Below, piece after piece: positions 1 to 8,153 of a stretch of DNA of 64,000 bases (position 1 is the stretch's first letter; each line of letters opens with the position of its first letter). This DNA is from an uncultured Oscillospiraceae bacterium (GTDB lineage Bacteria > Bacillota > Clostridia > Oscillospirales > Acutalibacteraceae). Position numbers and translations under genes: made by a program. The DNA lies in the NCBI GenBank assembly GCA_900547445.1, contig URGJ01000002.1:62001-126000 (forward strand), written 5' to 3'. The notes beneath the pieces are model-generated. The model searched no databases. It had not been told where the DNA came from and worked only from the letters and a program-made list of their open reading frames with translations.

Positions 1-1
1 T

Positions 2-1057
2 TGGGCTGACGAGTTCAGAACCCTTAAGGTTCGCACCAATGCCGACACTCCCGCCGACGCTAAGAAGGCTCGCGAGTTAGGCGCTGAGGGTATCGGTCTT
101 TGCCGTACCGAGCATATGTTCTTCGAGGCTGACAGAATCGCCGCTTTCCGTGAGATGATCTGCTCCGATACAGTCGAAGAGAGAGAAGCTGCTCTTGCTA
201 AGATTCTTCCCTATCAGCAGGGCGACTTTGAAAAGCTTTACGAGGCACTTGAGGGTAACCCCGTTACCATTCGTTTCCTCGATCCTCCGCTTCACGAGTT
301 CGTTCCTACTGAGGAAGCCGACATTGAGGCTCTTGCTAAGGCTCAGGGTAAGTCGGTTGAGGCTATTAAGAATATTATTACCGGTCTCCACGAGTTCAAC
401 CCGATGATGGGTCACCGCGGCTGCCGTCTTGCGGTTACCTATCCTGAAATCGCTAAGATGCAGACACAGGCTGTTATCCGCGCGGCTATCAATGTTAAGA
501 AGAATCATCCCGATTGGAACATCGTTCCCGAGATTATGATTCCGCTTACAGGCGAAGTTAAGGAAATGAAGTTCGTTAAGGATATCGTTGTTGCTACCGC
601 TGACGCTGAAATTTCAGCTGCAGGCGCAGAACTTAAGTACGAGGTTGGCACAATGATGGAAATCCCGAGAGCCTGCTTAACCGCTGACGAGATTGCTAAG
701 GAAGCTGAGTTCTTCTGCTTCGGTACTAACGACCTTACCCAGATGACCTTCGGCTTCAGCCGTGACGACGCAGGTAAGTTCCTCGGTGCTTACTATGATA
801 ACAAGATCTATGAGAACGATCCGTTTGCTAAGCTCGACCAGAACGGCGTAGGCAAGCTTATGGAAATGGCTGTAACACTCGGTAAGAAGGTACGTCCAGA
901 AATGCATTGCGGCATTTGCGGCGAGCACGGCGGCGACCCCGTTTCTGTTGAGTTCTGCCACAAGATCGGTCTTGACTATGTATCCTGCTCGCCCTTCCGC
1001 GTTCCGATTGCACGCCTTGCCGCAGCACAGGCTGCAATTAAAGATTCGCAGAATTAA
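2..1057 (+). CDS. ppdK: Pyruvate, phosphate dikinase, C-terminal part (5' truncated by window)
   Basis: Cytoplasmic enzyme interconverting pyruvate + ATP + Pi and phosphoenolpyruvate + AMP + PPi. The open frame is already coding at base 2, so the gene starts outside the window; about 351 residues of the roughly 870-residue family are present. Visible is the PEP/pyruvate-binding TIM-barrel domain shared with PEP-utilising enzymes: GIGLCRTEHMFF near the left edge, an RFLDPPLHEF segment, MMGHRGCRL, EIMIPL, and near the C terminus HCGICGEHGG carrying the catalytic cysteine, then a PFRVPIARLAAAQA end typical of the family. No internal break. It is followed by a strong terminator, so it is the last gene of its transcript. 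Identification is secure from motifs. Confidence 0.97.
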   Translation, partial: WADEFRTLKVRTNADTPADAKKARELGAEGIGLCRTEHMFFEADRIAAFREMICSDTVEEREAALAKILPYQQGDFEKLYEALEGNPVTIRFLDPPLHEFVPTEEADIEALAKAQGKSVEAIKNIITGLHEFNPMMGHRGCRLAVTYPEIAKMQTQAVIRAAINVKKNHPDWNIVPEIMIPLTGEVKEMKFVKDIVVATADAEISAAGAELKYEVGTMMEIPRACLTADEIAKEAEFFCFGTNDLTQMTFGFSRDDAGKFLGAYYDNKIYENDPFAKLDQNGVGKLMEMAVTLGKKVRPEMHCGICGEHGGDPVSVEFCHKIGLDYVSCSPFRVPIARLAAAQAAIKDSQN

Positions 1058-1161
1058 CCCAAAATTGTCTCCTGTTAAACCCTTTTATCCCGATTTCACT
1101 CAAAAAGGCAAACATTTTAACGTGAAAGAAATTTAAGGAAAACGGAAATTAAAATAAAAAT

Positions 1162-1200
1162 GACCTTGTGTACCTTTTAGGTACGCAGGGTCCTTTTTAT
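1162..1200 (+). terminator. Rho-independent terminator of ppdK
   Basis: A 13-bp stem, GACCTTGTGTACC paired with GGTACGCAGGGTC (two G-U pairs), with a short TTTTA loop, followed by CCTTTTTATT. It lies 100 bases after the ppdK stop. Confidence 0.9.
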
Positions 1201-1295
1201 TACCATTATATATAATAATAATAAAGAGAGGTGTTCGAAGGATAATGATTTTTGTGCGGGTTAAAAACAGATTCATTCAGAAAAAACTATTTAAT

Positions 1296-1332
1296 AAACT
1301 TCACTATTATTAAAAAAAACTTCACTATTATT
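1296..1332 (+). repeat. Tandem 16-bp direct repeats, candidate activator site
   Basis: AAACTTCACTATTATT occurs exactly at 1296-1311 and again at 1317-1332. The 21-bp spacing is two helical turns and the second copy ends 19 bases before the -35 element of the downstream operon. This is the usual geometry of an AraC-family activator site. The AraC-type regulator at 6916-7752 at the end of the operon is the obvious candidate, but the pairing is inferred. The rest of the 359-base gap between ppdK and eda holds the ppdK terminator and the operon promoter, with no small gene seen. Confidence 0.6.
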
Positions 1333-1351
1333 TAAAAATTAACTAAAAATA

Positions 1352-1379
1352 TTTACTTTTTACATTTTTTTAATATAAT
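1352..1379 (+). promoter_or_regulatory. Sigma-A promoter of the KDG/mannonate operon
   Basis: TTTACT at 1352-1357, 16-bp spacer, TATAAT at 1374-1379. Transcription would start around 1386, about 30 bases before the eda ATG. The weak -35 element fits activator-dependent control through the repeats just upstream. Confidence 0.7.
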
Positions 1380-1416
1380 AAGATTGAAATGAAACCAATG
1401 TAAGGAGTATGTTGAG

Positions 1417-2379
1417 ATGACAGACAGAATTATGAGTCACGAGGAAACAGGAATATTGCCGGTTATCAATATACCGGAGGCGGGACTTGCAGAGTCGGTG
1501 GCAAAGGCGCTTCGGGACGGAGGTCTGAATTCAATCGAGGTGACCCTGCGCTCGCCCGATTCGCTTGAGTCAATAAGGCGGATAAGGAAAAAATATCCGG
1601 ATATGACTGTTGGCGCCGGAACTGTTTTAAGCAAGCGGACCGTTGACGAAGCGCTAAAAGCGGGAGCGGATTTTATTGTTTGCCCCGGATACGATGAAGA
1701 TATAGTTGATTATTGTATTTCTAAGAAGGTAAAGGTAATACCCGGCTGCACCAACGCAAGCGAGATTCAGAAAGCGGTAAAAAAAGGTCTTACGGTTCTA
1801 AAATTTTTTCCTGCTGAGCTGAGCGGAGGATTGGATGCGATAAAGCTGTTGTCCGGACCGTTTCCTAATGTTAAATTTATACCTACCGGCGGGATAAATT
1901 ACAATAACCTGGGAAGCTATCTTGAAAATGAGAAAATACTTGCCTGCGGCGGTAGCTATATGGCAACAGCGAACCAGATAAAGAACAATGATTTTGAAGG
2001 TATAACCGCCTACTGCAAAAAGGCTTTGGATATATCCCTTGGCTTTGAGCTGGCGCATGTGGGTGTAAACAATGAAAATGCCGAGGAAGCGGAGTCGGGA
2101 GCGAACAAGATAGGCGATATATTCCGTATGCAGGTAAAGGCAGGCAATTCCTCGGTGTTTGCGGGTACAGCGGTTGAGTTTATGAAGAGTATGTACTACG
2201 GAACTAGAGGTCATATAGGATTTAAAACCAATTCTATGGAAAGAGCTCTCGCATTCCTGCGCAATAACGGAGTCGGGATAATTGAAGAGAGTATCCGCAC
2301 CGACGCGAAGGGAAAGCTTGTATCCGCGTATCTTAAGGAAGAAATAGGCGGTTTTGCAGTACATATAGTCAGAAAATAA
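1417..2379 (+). CDS. eda: KDPG/KHG aldolase with C-terminal VOC-like domain
   Basis: Cleaves 2-keto-3-deoxy-6-phosphogluconate to pyruvate and glyceraldehyde-3-phosphate, the last step of hexuronate/aldonate breakdown. Residues about 1-205 are a full KDPG aldolase: general base Glu41 in IEVTLRS, GAGTV, and the Schiff-base Lys129 in VLKFFPAE, followed by PTGGI. Residues about 210-320 are an additional domain (FELAHVGVNNENAEEA to GGFAVHIVRK) resembling a half-glyoxalase/VOC module; single-domain aldolases end near residue 210. The ATG has AAGGAG upstream. It is the first gene of the operon and is followed 13 bases later by kdgK. The aldolase role is secure; the role of the extra domain is unknown. 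Confidence 0.93.
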   Translation: MTDRIMSHEETGILPVINIPEAGLAESVAKALRDGGLNSIEVTLRSPDSLESIRRIRKKYPDMTVGAGTVLSKRTVDEALKAGADFIVCPGYDEDIVDYCISKKVKVIPGCTNASEIQKAVKKGLTVLKFFPAELSGGLDAIKLLSGPFPNVKFIPTGGINYNNLGSYLENEKILACGGSYMATANQIKNNDFEGITAYCKKALDISLGFELAHVGVNNENAEEAESGANKIGDIFRMQVKAGNSSVFAGTAVEFMKSMYYGTRGHIGFKTNSMERALAFLRNNGVGIIEESIRTDAKGKLVSAYLKEEIGGFAVHIVRK

Positions 2380-2392
2380 GGAGAGAATAGTT

Positions 2393-3415
2393 ATGAAAAA
2401 AGTAGTAGGCTTCGGAGATTATCTGCTTCGTCTTAACCCCAAGGGGTATTTAAAGTTTATACAAGCGCCGGAGTGGGAGGCGAACTTTACGGGAGCTGAG
2501 GCGAATGTTTGTGTCTCTCTTGCAAATATGGGAGTTGAGACAGAGTTTGTTACGCGTCTTCCGGAAAATGAGATCTCCCGCTGCGGAATAGCGGCGCTTA
2601 ATAAGTACAGGGTTAAGACCGATAATATTCCCGTCGGCGGAGACCGTATCGGCATTTTTTACTGCGAAAAGGGTGCCTCTCAGCGACCCTCGAAGGTTAT
2701 TTACGATCGTATGAACACGGGCTTCACCACCTGCAAAACCGAGGATTACGATTGGGATAAGATATTTGACGGCGCGGGATATTTCCATTTTACGGGTATC
2801 ACCCCCGCTTTGGGAAAGTCGGTAGCCGCTGTCTGTCTTGACGCCTGCAAAATGGCGAAAGAACGCGGAATTACTGTGTCATGCGACCTTAACTACCGTA
2901 AAAACCTTTGGACAACCGAGCAGGCAAAGGCTACTATGGAAAGGCTTCTTGAATATGTGGACGTCCTGATTGCCAATGAAGAAGACGCTGAAAAGGTTCT
3001 CGGAATAAGCGCCCCCGACACCGATGTAACCGCAGGAAGGCTTAATAAAGAGGGCTATGTAAGCGTAGCAAAGCAGATCTGTGAGAAATACGGTATTCCT
3101 ACCGTTGCAATTACTCTGCGCCAGAGTATCAGCGCGTCCGACAACAACTGGTCGGGTATGCTTTATACCAATAATACGGCTTACTTTTCAAGAGAATATG
3201 CGGTACATATTGTAGACAGAGTAGGCGGTGGAGATTCCTTCGGCGCGGGGCTTATCTTTGCTATAGGTCACGGCTTTGAACCGCAGAAATGCATAGAATA
3301 CGCAGTTGCCGCGTCCTGTCTTAAGCAGACTATGGAATGGGATGTAAACCTTTCAACCGAGAAAGAGATAATGATTCTTGTAAACGGGGATGGTTCAGGC
3401 CGTGTTCAGAGATAA
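2393..3415 (+). CDS. kdgK: 2-dehydro-3-deoxygluconokinase (PfkB family)
   Basis: Phosphorylates 2-keto-3-deoxygluconate with ATP to give KDPG, the substrate of the upstream aldolase. The 340-residue length is normal for ribokinase/PfkB enzymes. An N-terminal GD(Y)LLRL segment and the substrate-binding GAEANV motif are visible, and the C-terminal PfkB signature DRVGGGDSFGAG, with the catalytic Asp, lies near residue 275. FSREYAVHIVDRVGGGD is the typical run-up. The start ATG is preceded by GGAGAG. The 3' end overlaps the next gene by 26 bases, implying translational coupling. KDG kinase is preferred over other PfkB sugars because of the flanking aldolase and mannonate dehydratase. Confidence 0.92.
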   Translation: MKKVVGFGDYLLRLNPKGYLKFIQAPEWEANFTGAEANVCVSLANMGVETEFVTRLPENEISRCGIAALNKYRVKTDNIPVGGDRIGIFYCEKGASQRPSKVIYDRMNTGFTTCKTEDYDWDKIFDGAGYFHFTGITPALGKSVAAVCLDACKMAKERGITVSCDLNYRKNLWTTEQAKATMERLLEYVDVLIANEEDAEKVLGISAPDTDVTAGRLNKEGYVSVAKQICEKYGIPTVAITLRQSISASDNNWSGMLYTNNTAYFSREYAVHIVDRVGGGDSFGAGLIFAIGHGFEPQKCIEYAVAASCLKQTMEWDVNLSTEKEIMILVNGDGSGRVQR

Positions 3416-4259
3416 TAAGGGAAGAAGTATAGAGCTTATAACCGACGCGCGTTGTATAGTCGGCGAGGGACCTATCTGGGACGACAGAACAGGCTGTCTT
3501 TTAATGACTGATATTCAGGGTAAGCGTATGCGCCGTATACATTGGGACAGCCTTAGTATTGAAGAAACCGTTCTGCCGCAGCAAACGGGATTTTTTCTGC
3601 TCACAGAAAGCGGTAAAATTTTAGGCGGTGCCGAAGACGGTGTTTACATTGTTGGCACCGACGGTACCTTTACGCGATTCAGCAAGCCTTTTCCGCTTAA
3701 AGGTCAGCGCTTTAACGACGGTAAGGCAGGACCCGACGGCAGGGCGTATCTCGGTACCTTCAGCCGAGATTTCACAGCGGCTTTTTACAGAATGGAGACC
3801 GACGGTAGCTTAACCGAGCTTTTTGATAAGGTGGGAAACTCCAACGGTCTTGATTGGGATACAGAAAAAGGGGTTATGTATTACAACGATACCCCTACAG
3901 GCAGAACCGATTGTTTTGATTTTTCAAGCGGTGAATTAAAAAAACGGAGCGAGGTATTCAGATATATCGGCGGAAATCCCGACGGTATGACAATAGATTC
4001 AAACGGCAATCTTTGGACAGCCGTCTGGGGAAGCGGCACCGTTGTTTGTGTTGATCCGACAGTCGGAAAAATCATAGACAAGGTCGATTTACCTGTAAGC
4101 CAGCCCAGCTGCTGCGCCTTTGCCGGAGAGGATATGGATACGCTTGTAATAACGTCCGCGGCACATGGCATACAGCTAAAAAACGAACCGTATGCCGGAA
4201 GTGTTTTTGCGGTCAGCGTAGGAGTAAAGGGAAATAAGCCTTACAGGCTCGACGTATGA
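3390..4259 (+). CDS. SMP-30/gluconolactonase family sugar lactone hydrolase
   Basis: Six-bladed beta-propeller lactonase that would open an aldono- or uronolactone to the free acid. Family marks are EGPIWD near residue 26 (metal-binding Glu), RFNDGKAGPDGRAYLGT near 107, SNGLDWD near 147 and NPDGMTIDSNGNLWTA near 195; the N and D of the second and fourth blocks ligate the metal. At 289 residues it matches family size. No signal peptide, so it is cytoplasmic. The ATG lies inside kdgK with GGGG just upstream, and the gene is followed 13 bases later by mannonate dehydratase. It probably feeds an aldonate into the same pathway; the natural lactone cannot be read from sequence. Confidence 0.87.
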   Translation: MVQAVFRDNKGRSIELITDARCIVGEGPIWDDRTGCLLMTDIQGKRMRRIHWDSLSIEETVLPQQTGFFLLTESGKILGGAEDGVYIVGTDGTFTRFSKPFPLKGQRFNDGKAGPDGRAYLGTFSRDFTAAFYRMETDGSLTELFDKVGNSNGLDWDTEKGVMYYNDTPTGRTDCFDFSSGELKKRSEVFRYIGGNPDGMTIDSNGNLWTAVWGSGTVVCVDPTVGKIIDKVDLPVSQPSCCAFAGEDMDTLVITSAAHGIQLKNEPYAGSVFAVSVGVKGNKPYRLDV

Positions 4260-4272
4260 AAGGACGGCTAAG

Positions 4273-5235
4273 ATGAGAGTTGCAGATTATTTGAAATCCA
4301 CTCCCGGTATTCAATGGGACTATGCGAGACAGATGGGGGTTAAATACGCTGTCGGGAGAATGCCAGACGGTCATATGGAGGAAACGGCGGCAAGCTATGA
4401 ACTGCTCAAAGAAATGAAGCAGCGTTATACCGACGGCGGCTTTGAACTAAAGGTTATTGAGCCCGCCCCGCTTAATCAGAAGATAAAGCAGAATCTGCCC
4501 GGGCGGGACAAAGAAATAGAGCGGATGTGTTCCCTTATTACAAATATGGGAAAACTCGGTATAGAAGTTCTTTGCTATAATTTTGCCGCCCATTTTAACT
4601 GGAGCAGAACAAGATCCGATTATCCGGAGCGTGGAGGGGCGCTGGTTACCGCATACGACCATTCGGCGATAGACCATACGCAGGTGACCGAGGCGGGGAT
4701 AATTACGGCTGAAGAGCTTTGGAAAAATCTTGAATATCTTCAGAGGGCGATAGTACCGGTGGCTGAAAAAGCAGGGGTAAAGCTGGCTATTCATCCCGAT
4801 GACCCGCCGGTTGAGCACATTCAGAACGTTGCACGGATTTTAAATACCCCGGACGCAATGGAGAGGGCGTGCAACCTTGTGAAAAGTCCTAATATGGGTA
4901 TTTGTATGTGTCAGGGAACATTTTCCGAGATGGGCGGCAATGTTTACGATGATATCAGGCGATTTGCAAATCAGGGCAGGATACATCTGGTTCATTTCCG
5001 TGACACAGCGGGAAACAGATTCAAATTTCACGAGACCTTCCACGATAACGGGCCTACAGATATGGCGGAGTGCGTGAGGCTTTACGAAAAGCTTTGTCCG
5101 AACGCATATGTTCGTGTGGATCATGTACCGACAATGGCGGGGGAGGACAATGATAATCCCGGTTACTGCTCTTTAGGCAGACTTTATGCCATAGGATACC
5201 TTAAGGGACTTATGGAAATGGCAGGAAAGGAATAA
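4273..5235 (+). CDS. uxuA: Mannonate dehydratase (UxuA family)
   Basis: Dehydrates D-mannonate to 2-keto-3-deoxygluconate, feeding KdgK and Eda. It is a TIM-barrel (xylose isomerase-like) enzyme. The hallmark LAIHPDDPP is near residue 175 and metal-ligand region motifs GICMCQGTF, HLVHFRD and RVDHVPTM follow. An FNWSRTRSDYP segment near residue 115 is UxuA-type. At 320 residues it is somewhat shorter than enterobacterial UxuA (about 390) but like the compact Clostridia forms. No uronate isomerase or fructuronate reductase of the classical type lies nearby, so mannonate may arise through the neighbouring SDR or be imported. Confidence 0.88.
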   Translation: MRVADYLKSTPGIQWDYARQMGVKYAVGRMPDGHMEETAASYELLKEMKQRYTDGGFELKVIEPAPLNQKIKQNLPGRDKEIERMCSLITNMGKLGIEVLCYNFAAHFNWSRTRSDYPERGGALVTAYDHSAIDHTQVTEAGIITAEELWKNLEYLQRAIVPVAEKAGVKLAIHPDDPPVEHIQNVARILNTPDAMERACNLVKSPNMGICMCQGTFSEMGGNVYDDIRRFANQGRIHLVHFRDTAGNRFKFHETFHDNGPTDMAECVRLYEKLCPNAYVRVDHVPTMAGEDNDNPGYCSLGRLYAIGYLKGLMEMAGKE

Positions 5236-5239
5236 AAAA

Positions 5240-6004
5240 ATGGGTGCAAAATTTGATTCCTTAAAGGGTAAGCGCGTGCTTATAACAGGTTCAAGCCGGG
5301 GAATAGGGAGGGCGCTTGCTGTCGGATTTGCGCAAAACTGCGCCGACGTCGCGCTGCATGGTGTAAGCCGCGGAAGCGCCTTGGATGAGGCTTTAGGCTT
5401 GGTTACGCAGTACGGCGTACGGGCAACGTGTGTATTAGGCGATCTGGGAGACCCTAATATTCCCAAAAGGCTGGTTAAAGAAACCGTTGAAAAGCTCGGC
5501 GGCATAGATATTCTTATTTGCAATGCTTCCATACAGATAAGAAGGCCATGGCTTGAGATGACCGATGAAGATATGCTGGCTCAGACCCGAACCAATTTGT
5601 TTTCAACCGTGAAACTGATGCAGTCGGCGGCGCCTCATATGCTGGAAAACGGATGGGGAAGGATTATCACTATAGGAAGCGTCCAGCAGGATATGCCGCA
5701 TCCTGATATGCTTATATATTCGGCTATTAAAAGCGCAACGTTAAATATTGTAAGGAACCTTGCTGTTCAGCTTGCTGATAAGAACATAACAGTTAATAAC
5801 GTACCGGTGGGCACAATTTATACCGACCGTAACACTGAGGTTTTGAAGAATGAGGAATATCATAGGCAGGTTAAAAACGATATTCCGATGAAGTATATCG
5901 GCGAGCCTGAGGATTGCGTTGCGGGCGTACTCCTGCTTTCGAGCGACGAGGGCAGGTATATAACCGGCGAAAATCTGCATATCGACGGTGGCAAGTTTAT
6001 GTAA
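5240..6004 (+). CDS. SDR family oxidoreductase, likely aldonate/uronate dehydrogenase
   Basis: Classical short-chain dehydrogenase of 254 residues. The Rossmann motif TGSSRGIG sits near residue 17, NAS takes the place of NAG near 97, the catalytic Ser lies in TIGSVQ and the YxxxK pair is in YSAIKSA near 160. After the active site the usual PG motif is replaced by VPVGTIYTDRN, and the end HIDGGKFM is the standard SDR C terminus. It starts 4 bases after uxuA, so the two are co-translated. The context suggests it interconverts mannonate and fructuronate, or oxidises an aldonate; the substrate cannot be told from sequence. Confidence 0.85.
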   Translation: MGAKFDSLKGKRVLITGSSRGIGRALAVGFAQNCADVALHGVSRGSALDEALGLVTQYGVRATCVLGDLGDPNIPKRLVKETVEKLGGIDILICNASIQIRRPWLEMTDEDMLAQTRTNLFSTVKLMQSAAPHMLENGWGRIITIGSVQQDMPHPDMLIYSAIKSATLNIVRNLAVQLADKNITVNNVPVGTIYTDRNTEVLKNEEYHRQVKNDIPMKYIGEPEDCVAGVLLLSSDEGRYITGENLHIDGGKFM

Positions 6005-6086
6005 TCTCAGTCTGAGCAAGGCTGTAACAAAAGGTAATTAAAGCCATTGGCTTTGATATTAATTAATTTCTAAGGAGAGTTTTATT

Positions 6087-6806
6087 ATGAGCGAAGACAA
6101 GATTCAAGACGTGTATGAAAGACGTATTTACGAGCCGGATTATGATGTAGAGGATATCCGTCAGCGGTATTTAAGACTGTATACCGCTCTTATTTACGAC
6201 GCAATGGAATCAATCGGTCTGCCCGGTAGGAGTATGTCAAGCGGCGTTTATCCGCTTACAATAGATATGAAGGTTGCCGGTCCGGCGTTTACCTCACGCC
6301 GTCAGACTACTCCCAATACCGATCCCTACACCCACAACATACGTTTGGGTCAAATGAAGAGTATGACCCCCGGCTGTGTGTTCATCAGCGATACGCAGGG
6401 TAACCTTAACTGCGGTCAGTTCGGTGAGATCACCGCTACGGCGATGCGTGCCGCGGGCTGCACGGGCGCTGTTATAGACGGTTCCACCCGCGATTCCAAC
6501 TACCTGATAAATATGGGATTTCCGACATTCTGCCGTTTCCGCAACCCCGTTGAGGGCTTGGGGCGTTCTATGATAGTCGATTACCAGATCCCGATATATG
6601 TAAACGGTATCGACGGTATGATCAGGGTTGAGCCGGGCGACTTCATATTCGGGGATAACGACGGAGTTGTTATTGTTCCTAAGGATAAAACCATCGAGGT
6701 CCTGGAAATCGCCGAAACGTGGTTTGAAAACGAAAAAGCAAGCCGTAAAGCTATGGCTGAAGGTATGGACCCGTTTGAGGTTTACAATACATACGGAAGA
6801 TTTTAA
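6087..6806 (+). CDS. RraA-like family protein (HMG/CHA aldolase fold)
   Basis: Belongs to the RraA/HMG-aldolase family, whose members act as class II pyruvate aldolases, as oxaloacetate decarboxylases, or as RNase E inhibitors in proteobacteria. The key block GAVIDGSTRD near residue 130 contains the conserved Asp and Arg used for pyruvate enolate and metal binding, and the C-terminal GDFIFGDNDGVVIVP is the second signature. In a KDG operon a keto-acid aldolase or decarboxylase role is more plausible than RNA regulation. It is separated from the SDR by 82 bases that contain a small AAAGCC/GGCTTT hairpin (6040-6054), and has its own good AAGGAG site. Exact reaction unknown. Confidence 0.82.
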   Translation: MSEDKIQDVYERRIYEPDYDVEDIRQRYLRLYTALIYDAMESIGLPGRSMSSGVYPLTIDMKVAGPAFTSRRQTTPNTDPYTHNIRLGQMKSMTPGCVFISDTQGNLNCGQFGEITATAMRAAGCTGAVIDGSTRDSNYLINMGFPTFCRFRNPVEGLGRSMIVDYQIPIYVNGIDGMIRVEPGDFIFGDNDGVVIVPKDKTIEVLEIAETWFENEKASRKAMAEGMDPFEVYNTYGRF

Positions 6807-6819
6807 TATTATAAGTAAC

Positions 6820-6843
6820 TATCCCTGCCGTTCGGCAGGGATA
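6820..6843 (+). terminator. Hairpin after the RraA-like gene (weak or attenuating terminator)
   Basis: Stem TATCCCTGCC/GGCAGGGATA with a GTTC loop, 14 bases after the stop. The downstream bases are CCGTTGATGT rather than a T run, so it may only stabilise the mRNA 3' end and let part of the transcript continue into the AraC gene. Confidence 0.5.
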
Positions 6844-6915
6844 CCGTTGATGTTAATAGTATTTTTATTCCGTGGTTTTTAAAAAAGAGGGAAATATTCC
6901 TGTCAGCCTAAGGAG

Positions 6916-7752
6916 GTGTCTGAAATCGGTGTTGAAAATAAATTTAAAAACCCTGTGAAATCCGATTTTGAAAAGCATGAACTTACCGTAAACAAGAAAA
7001 CAATTGACAAAATGTTTAATGCCCATTGGCATGATTATTTTGAAATAAAGCTTATTTTAAGCGGTGACGGTACAGTTGTTATAAACGGTGAAAAGCATAC
7101 CTTTAAAAAGGGAAGCCTTTATCTGATAATGCCTGCAAATATTCATGCTTTTACTCCTCGGAATGTTGTTGAACTCTATAATGTGACTCTGCGTGAAAGT
7201 ATTATTTTTGATGAATCAATAATACATAAGCTTTCCGGATTCAGTGAATTGTTTTTTCAACTTAACGATGAGGAATTTGAACAGGTATACTATATACTTG
7301 AGCTTTTAAAGCATGAGAACAACTGTGAACAGGATTACAAAGACCAAATAATTAAAAATCTGCTTGAGTGCCTCTTGTTGACTCTGATCAGAAAATCCTC
7401 TGATAATTATATTTCAGCGGATAGTTATTCTACCGTTATGCAAATTGCAATTTCGTATCTTAAAATGCATTTTCGCGATGATATAACCTTGCAGGGAGTA
7501 GCTTCTCTTTTAGGATTCAGCTCGGGATATTTCAGCACACTTTTCCGAAAAAACATCGGCTCTACTTTTGTGCAATTTTTAAATGATTTGAGGCTTGAAT
7601 ACTCAAAGAATTTGCTCTCTTATGACAAATTTGCAATAAATGAGATTTGCGTTATGAGCGGTTTTAAATCTTATTCAAATTTTTTAAAGGCATTCAAAAA
7701 CAAATACGGTGTTTTGCCTAAAGAATACAGAAAGAGCATTAAAAGGGGGTAA
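6916..7752 (+). CDS. AraC-family transcriptional regulator
   Basis: Cupin-type sensor plus two-helix-turn-helix DNA-binding domain, 278 residues. The N-terminal half has the effector-cupin marks HWHDYFEIKL near residue 38 and KGSLYLIMPANIHAF near 65. The C-terminal AraC domain (about 175-278) reads ITLQGVASLLGFSSGYFSTLF then ICVMSGFKSYSNFLKAFKNKYG. It lies in the same orientation just behind the KDG operon and most likely controls it through the direct repeats at 1296-1332. The start is uncertain: the GTG at 6916 lies inside the Shine-Dalgarno AAGGAGG itself; an ATC at 6925 has ideal spacing but is a rare start, and the first ATG is within the cupin domain. Confidence 0.9.
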   Translation: MSEIGVENKFKNPVKSDFEKHELTVNKKTIDKMFNAHWHDYFEIKLILSGDGTVVINGEKHTFKKGSLYLIMPANIHAFTPRNVVELYNVTLRESIIFDESIIHKLSGFSELFFQLNDEEFEQVYYILELLKHENNCEQDYKDQIIKNLLECLLLTLIRKSSDNYISADSYSTVMQIAISYLKMHFRDDITLQGVASLLGFSSGYFSTLFRKNIGSTFVQFLNDLRLEYSKNLLSYDKFAINEICVMSGFKSYSNFLKAFKNKYGVLPKEYRKSIKRG

Positions 7753-7755
7753 ATT

Positions 7756-7960
7756 ATGAAAAGTTTTTTGTGAAAGGCTCTATGGAGTTTATGAAGTATC
7801 TGCATGACTGTGGGGAAAAAATTACTTTGTTACAGGAGAGGTGGCGGACAAATCGGTTCAGCCGCCTATGAGAATGTACGAGGAGGTTTTGGGTCTCGGC
7901 TTTGAGATAATCAGCGACTACACCCCTTTGGCTTTAAAGGAAATATTCAGAAAGCAGTGA
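7756..7960 (+). pseudogene. Frameshifted, 5'-truncated HAD-type hydrolase remnant
   Basis: Reading 7770-7815 in one frame and 7816-7960 in the next gives a continuous peptide with FFVKGSMEFMKYLHDCG, then KNYFVTG, then MYEEVLGLGFEIISDYTP and the end KEIFRKQ. The pattern (hydrophobic strand, cap helix, VTG as HAD motif II) resembles HAD-superfamily phosphatases. Motif I (DxDxT) is missing, so the 5' part is deleted. The frame change is at an A6 run (7816-7821); one more A would restore it. The in-frame ATG at 7756 ends after five codons. Family assignment is by eye and moderate; that it is broken is clear. Confidence 0.6.
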
Positions 7961-8000
7961 TGGTTACTGTCACCTTGAGGGGAAAAATAAATTTAGCGGT

Positions 8001-8040
8001 AAAAAGAACAGGTATCGAAAGTATCTGTTCTTTTTGTTTA
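8001..8040 (+). terminator. Rho-independent terminator
   Basis: AAAAAGAACAG pairs with CTGTTCTTTTT around a 13-base loop, and the right arm merges with the T run. It closes the AraC/pseudogene transcript. Confidence 0.8.
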
Positions 8041-8065
8041 CTTGTTAAAAAATATGTGCTATAAT
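8037..8065 (+). promoter_or_regulatory. Sigma-A promoter of uvrBA
   Basis: TTTACT at 8037-8042, 17-bp spacer, TATAAT at 8060-8065, immediately behind the terminator. It leaves a leader of almost 200 bases before the uvrB start. No Bacillus-type LexA box (CGAAC-N4-GTTCG) is visible next to it. Confidence 0.65.
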
Positions 8066-8153
8066 ATATAATCGATATTATGTAAATTTTGACTTCGTGT
8101 TATCTTGTTTTATTTAAGTTTACGGCGCTTAAATTATTGATTTTTGTGACCTG

